From the NCBI RefSeq assembly GCF_004114695.1, contig NZ_CP035310.1:682001-746000 (forward strand): a stretch of DNA of 64,000 nucleotides, written 5' to 3'. Numbering within the stretch: position 1 is the stretch's first letter; every line of letters begins with the position of its first letter. The notes beneath the pieces are model-generated. The model made no database searches, was not told where the DNA came from, and saw nothing but the letters and a program-made list of their open reading frames with translations. Shown here one piece after another: positions 62,021 to 64,000 of this stretch. The translations under genes were made by a program, and so were the position numbers. Source of the DNA: Erythrobacter sp. HKB08. GTDB lineage: Bacteria; Pseudomonadota; Alphaproteobacteria; Sphingomonadales; Sphingomonadaceae.

Positions 62021-63418
62021 ATGCGGGAATGGATGCGCTGGCTGATCGGGTTTTCGCTGCTGCTGGTGGCGGGGCCCGCCTTTGCGATCCTGCCCGCCGC
62101 CCCCGAGACGAGCGAGCCGGCCATCGCCGCGCCAGCAACCCCGCTGGAGGAAACGCGCGACCCTGAAGCCGACACACGCATCGAGACGCGCATTCGGGAA
62201 ATCTTTGCCGAAGTCCCCTCACTCGCCGCAGTCGAGGTTGAGGTGTCGGAAGGCGTCGTAACACTGACCGGCTCCGCCCCTGACCAGGCGGCGATCGACC
62301 GCGCCGAAACCATCGCGAGCCGCTTCGACGTCGCAACGGTCGAGAATTCGATCGAGCGCGATGTATCGGTCGACAGTGGTATCGGCGCGCTTGAATCGCT
62401 GAGCGACCGTATCGCCGGATGGGGCAAGCTTGCCCCGCTGGTCGGGGTCGCGCTGCTCGTCGCTATCATCATCGGCGCATTCGGCTACCTGCTAGCAAGC
62501 TTCTCCGGCTTCTGGAGGCGCGTGACGCCCAACCCCTTCCTCGCCGAACTGGTAGCAAGCGCGATCCGCTTCGTATTCGTCGTTATGGGTCTCGTCATTG
62601 CGCTCGACATGCTCGGGGCGGGGGCATTGCTCGGCGCGGTCCTCGGCGGCGCGGGTGTCATCGGTATCGCACTCGGCTTCGCTATGCGCGACACGATCGA
62701 GAATTACGTCGCCTCGCTCATGCTCAGCCTGCGCCAGCCGTTCCGGGCGAACGACCATGTGCTGATCGACGACAAGGAAGGCCGCGTCATCCGGCTGACG
62801 AGCCGCGCGACGATCCTCATGACGCTGGACGGCAACCATTTGCGCATTCCCAACAGCCAGGTCTTCAAGGCGGTCATCCTCAATTACACGACCAACCCGC
62901 AGCGCCGCTTCGAATTCGAGCTGGGCATCGATGCCGACGACGATCCCAATGCCGCGCGGCACCTGGGGCGCGAAACCCTGAAAGGGCTGGCCTTCGTGCT
63001 CGACGAACCGCCGCCCGAAGCGCGGGTCGAGCAAGTCGGCGACAGCAATATCGTGATCAAGTTCCTCGGCTGGATCGACCAGCGGGAAGCCGACTGGTTC
63101 AAGGCCAAGAGCCGCGCCATCGCCGCGGTCAAGGCAGCGCTGGAAGATGCCGGTTTCGGCCTGCCCGAGCCGATTTACCGCCTGCGCTTCGATGCACGCA
63201 CCACGCCGCTGCCGCTACAGAACGTAGAGCTCCACGCGGCCAGCCCCGCTCCGGCGCCCGCCGTGGCCGAGCCGGAGAAGAAGCCTGCCGTCGTTGCTCC
63301 GGTAAGCGAGGACGTCACCCCGCAAGACGAAATCGCGCAGATGGTCGAGGAAGAGCGCAAGGCGGGCGGCGGCGATCAGGACAAGGACCTGCTCGACCAC
63401 AGCCGGCCTACTGAATGA
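62021..63418 (+). CDS. MscS-family mechanosensitive channel with BON domain
   Basis: A 465-residue inner-membrane channel. A signal peptide (about residues 1-22) is followed by a BON domain (about 48-115, VEVSEGVVTLTGSAPD) in the periplasm, then three transmembrane helices (about 130-150, 175-195 and 200-222), and the MscS core with GVIGIALGFAMRDTIENY and GNHLRIPNSQVF. The C-terminal tail is Pro/Ala/Glu-rich and probably disordered. It starts 3 bp after pmbA, so they share a transcript. It likely gates under hypo-osmotic stress. Confidence 0.92.
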   Translation: MREWMRWLIGFSLLLVAGPAFAILPAAPETSEPAIAAPATPLEETRDPEADTRIETRIREIFAEVPSLAAVEVEVSEGVVTLTGSAPDQAAIDRAETIASRFDVATVENSIERDVSVDSGIGALESLSDRIAGWGKLAPLVGVALLVAIIIGAFGYLLASFSGFWRRVTPNPFLAELVASAIRFVFVVMGLVIALDMLGAGALLGAVLGGAGVIGIALGFAMRDTIENYVASLMLSLRQPFRANDHVLIDDKEGRVIRLTSRATILMTLDGNHLRIPNSQVFKAVILNYTTNPQRRFEFELGIDADDDPNAARHLGRETLKGLAFVLDEPPPEARVEQVGDSNIVIKFLGWIDQREADWFKAKSRAIAAVKAALEDAGFGLPEPIYRLRFDARTTPLPLQNVELHAASPAPAPAVAEPEKKPAVVAPVSEDVTPQDEIAQMVEEERKAGGGDQDKDLLDHSRPTE

Positions 63419-63428
63419 TTTTTGGGCA

Positions 63429-63527
63429 AGCGCATCCGCGCTTGCATCCTCGGCGCTAATCCCTCCGCTACGCTTCGGGGCACCTGCGGGCGGGCGGTCG
63501 CCCTTGCGGCGGGCCGGAGCCCGCCGA
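63429..63527. repeat. GC-rich intergenic element with inverted repeats
   Basis: The gap between the convergent channel gene and ppa holds two hairpins: GCAAGCGC-ATCC-GCGCTTGC (about 63425-63444) and GCGGGC-CGGA-GCCCGC (about 63509-63524). Between them lies a further GC-rich segment. The composition resembles intergenic repeats of sphingomonad genomes, but only one copy is seen in this window. It may also serve as a transcription terminator. Confidence 0.4.
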
Positions 63528-63534
63528 AGTTCGC

Positions 63535-64000
63535 CTACTTATTCTTGTTATACCGCTCGATTGCTTCTTCGACGATCCGGCGGGCCTCTGCGGCGTCGCC
63601 CCAGTTGCCGACGCGGACCCACTTTTCGGCTTCGAGATCCTTGTAGTGGGTGAAGAAGTGCTCGATCTGCTGGAAGATGATCGAGGGCAGGTCCTTCGTC
63701 TCGCCGACGTCGGAGTAATACGGGAAGGTCGTGTCGACCGGCACGCAGATCAGCTTTTCGTCGCCGCCGTGCTCGTCTTCGAGGTTCAGCACGCCGATCG
63801 GGCGGGCGCGCACGACGCAGCCTGCAATGAAGGGCGAGCGCGCGATGACCAGCGCGTCGAGCGGGTCGCCGTCGGGCGACAGCGTGTGCGGCACGAAGCC
63901 GTAGTTCGCCGGATAACGCATCGGCGTGTGCAGGATGCGGTCGACGAACAGCGCGCCGCTTTCCTTGTCGAACTCGTACTTCACCGGCTCGCCCCCGGTC
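63535..64000 (-). CDS. ppa: Inorganic pyrophosphatase, 5'-truncated by window edge
   Basis: The family I pyrophosphatase that hydrolyses PPi and drives biosynthetic reactions. The visible 155 residues start within the conserved GGEPVKYEFDKESGALFVD and include YPANYGFVPHTL and the metal-binding DGDPLDALV. The first methionine-like codon at 63982-63984 is a GTG encoding the Val of EPVKYEF, not a start; the frame is open to the window end, so about 20-25 N-terminal residues are outside. Confidence 0.95.
   Translation of the reverse strand, partial: TGGEPVKYEFDKESGALFVDRILHTPMRYPANYGFVPHTLSPDGDPLDALVIARSPFIAGCVVRARPIGVLNLEDEHGGDEKLICVPVDTTFPYYSDVGETKDLPSIIFQQIEHFFTHYKDLEAEKWVRVGNWGDAAEARRIVEEAIERYNKNK

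Overview
The window is GC-rich chromosomal DNA from an alphaproteobacterium, most likely order Sphingomonadales and probably an Erythrobacteraceae member (Erythrobacter/Qipengyuania-like); the genus is my inference. Pointers are the cell-cycle regulators CtrA and DivK, GANTC sites upstream of ctrA, serine palmitoyltransferase paired with an acyl carrier protein (sphingolipid synthesis), the alpha-type DksA with few cysteines, and several families common in sphingomonads (DUF2793, DUF3572, DUF4112, DUF3617). Coding density is very high, with many 1-4 nt stop/start overlaps. I see no rRNA, tRNA, CRISPR array, insertion sequence or integrase, and no gene-free stretch longer than about 300 bases. 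Both ends cut genes: an AraC-type regulator at the left and ppa at the right.

Layout. 1-1633: two tandem paralogous AraC-family regulators. 1701-8835: pheS-pheT, a YdfG-like dehydrogenase, release factor 3, a flavin-type oxidase and an EEP-family phosphodiesterase. 8852-10801: glnK-amtB behind a near-consensus sigma-54 promoter, ending in a strong terminator. 10941-20028: TonB receptor, GNAT enzyme, GMC oxidoreductase, sterol-desaturase-like hydroxylase, M20 amidohydrolase, DUF442 protein and TerC. 20094-21050: a Gly/Arg-rich protein with two cold-shock domains. 21185-27103: argD-argF-hslO, a DUF3617-like protein, queC and an MFS carrier. 27215-30179: Cu/Zn SOD lipoprotein, OmpA-type porin, and a two-gene remnant of a gene-transfer-agent tail module (DUF2793 plus the C-terminus of the large tail-tip protein).

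30356-36142: YqaA-type membrane protein, Crp/Fnr regulator, a second hydroxylase, OsmC, the spt-acp sphingolipid pair, an orphan Pycsar-effector-like membrane protein, and divK. 36139-42690: HAD, RidA, GDPD and FemAB-like genes in a translationally coupled run, a Sel1 protein, dksA, PilZ, an orphan family-5 solute-binding lipoprotein, and DUF4112. 42739-45379: a complete kynA-kynB-kynU operon (tryptophan to anthranilate). 45387-49909: HNH nuclease, gluQ, HIG1, cobalamin adenosyltransferase, 3-hydroxybutyryl-CoA dehydrogenase and small unknown proteins. 49936-64000: mutS, maeB, a class V aminotransferase, trmB, ctrA, rpoN, lptB, a small membrane protein, pmbA, a BON-MscS channel and ppa.

Functional links. 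rpoN (57808-59259) encodes the sigma factor expected to read the -24/-12 promoter upstream of glnK-amtB. DivK and CtrA belong to the same cell-cycle phosphorelay, and the ctrA upstream region carries both a CtrA-like box and paired GANTC methylation sites. No multi-gene defence island or secondary-metabolite cluster is evident. The most unusual items are the decayed gene-transfer-agent tail, the orphan Pycsar-effector-like gene and the RGG-like double cold-shock protein.
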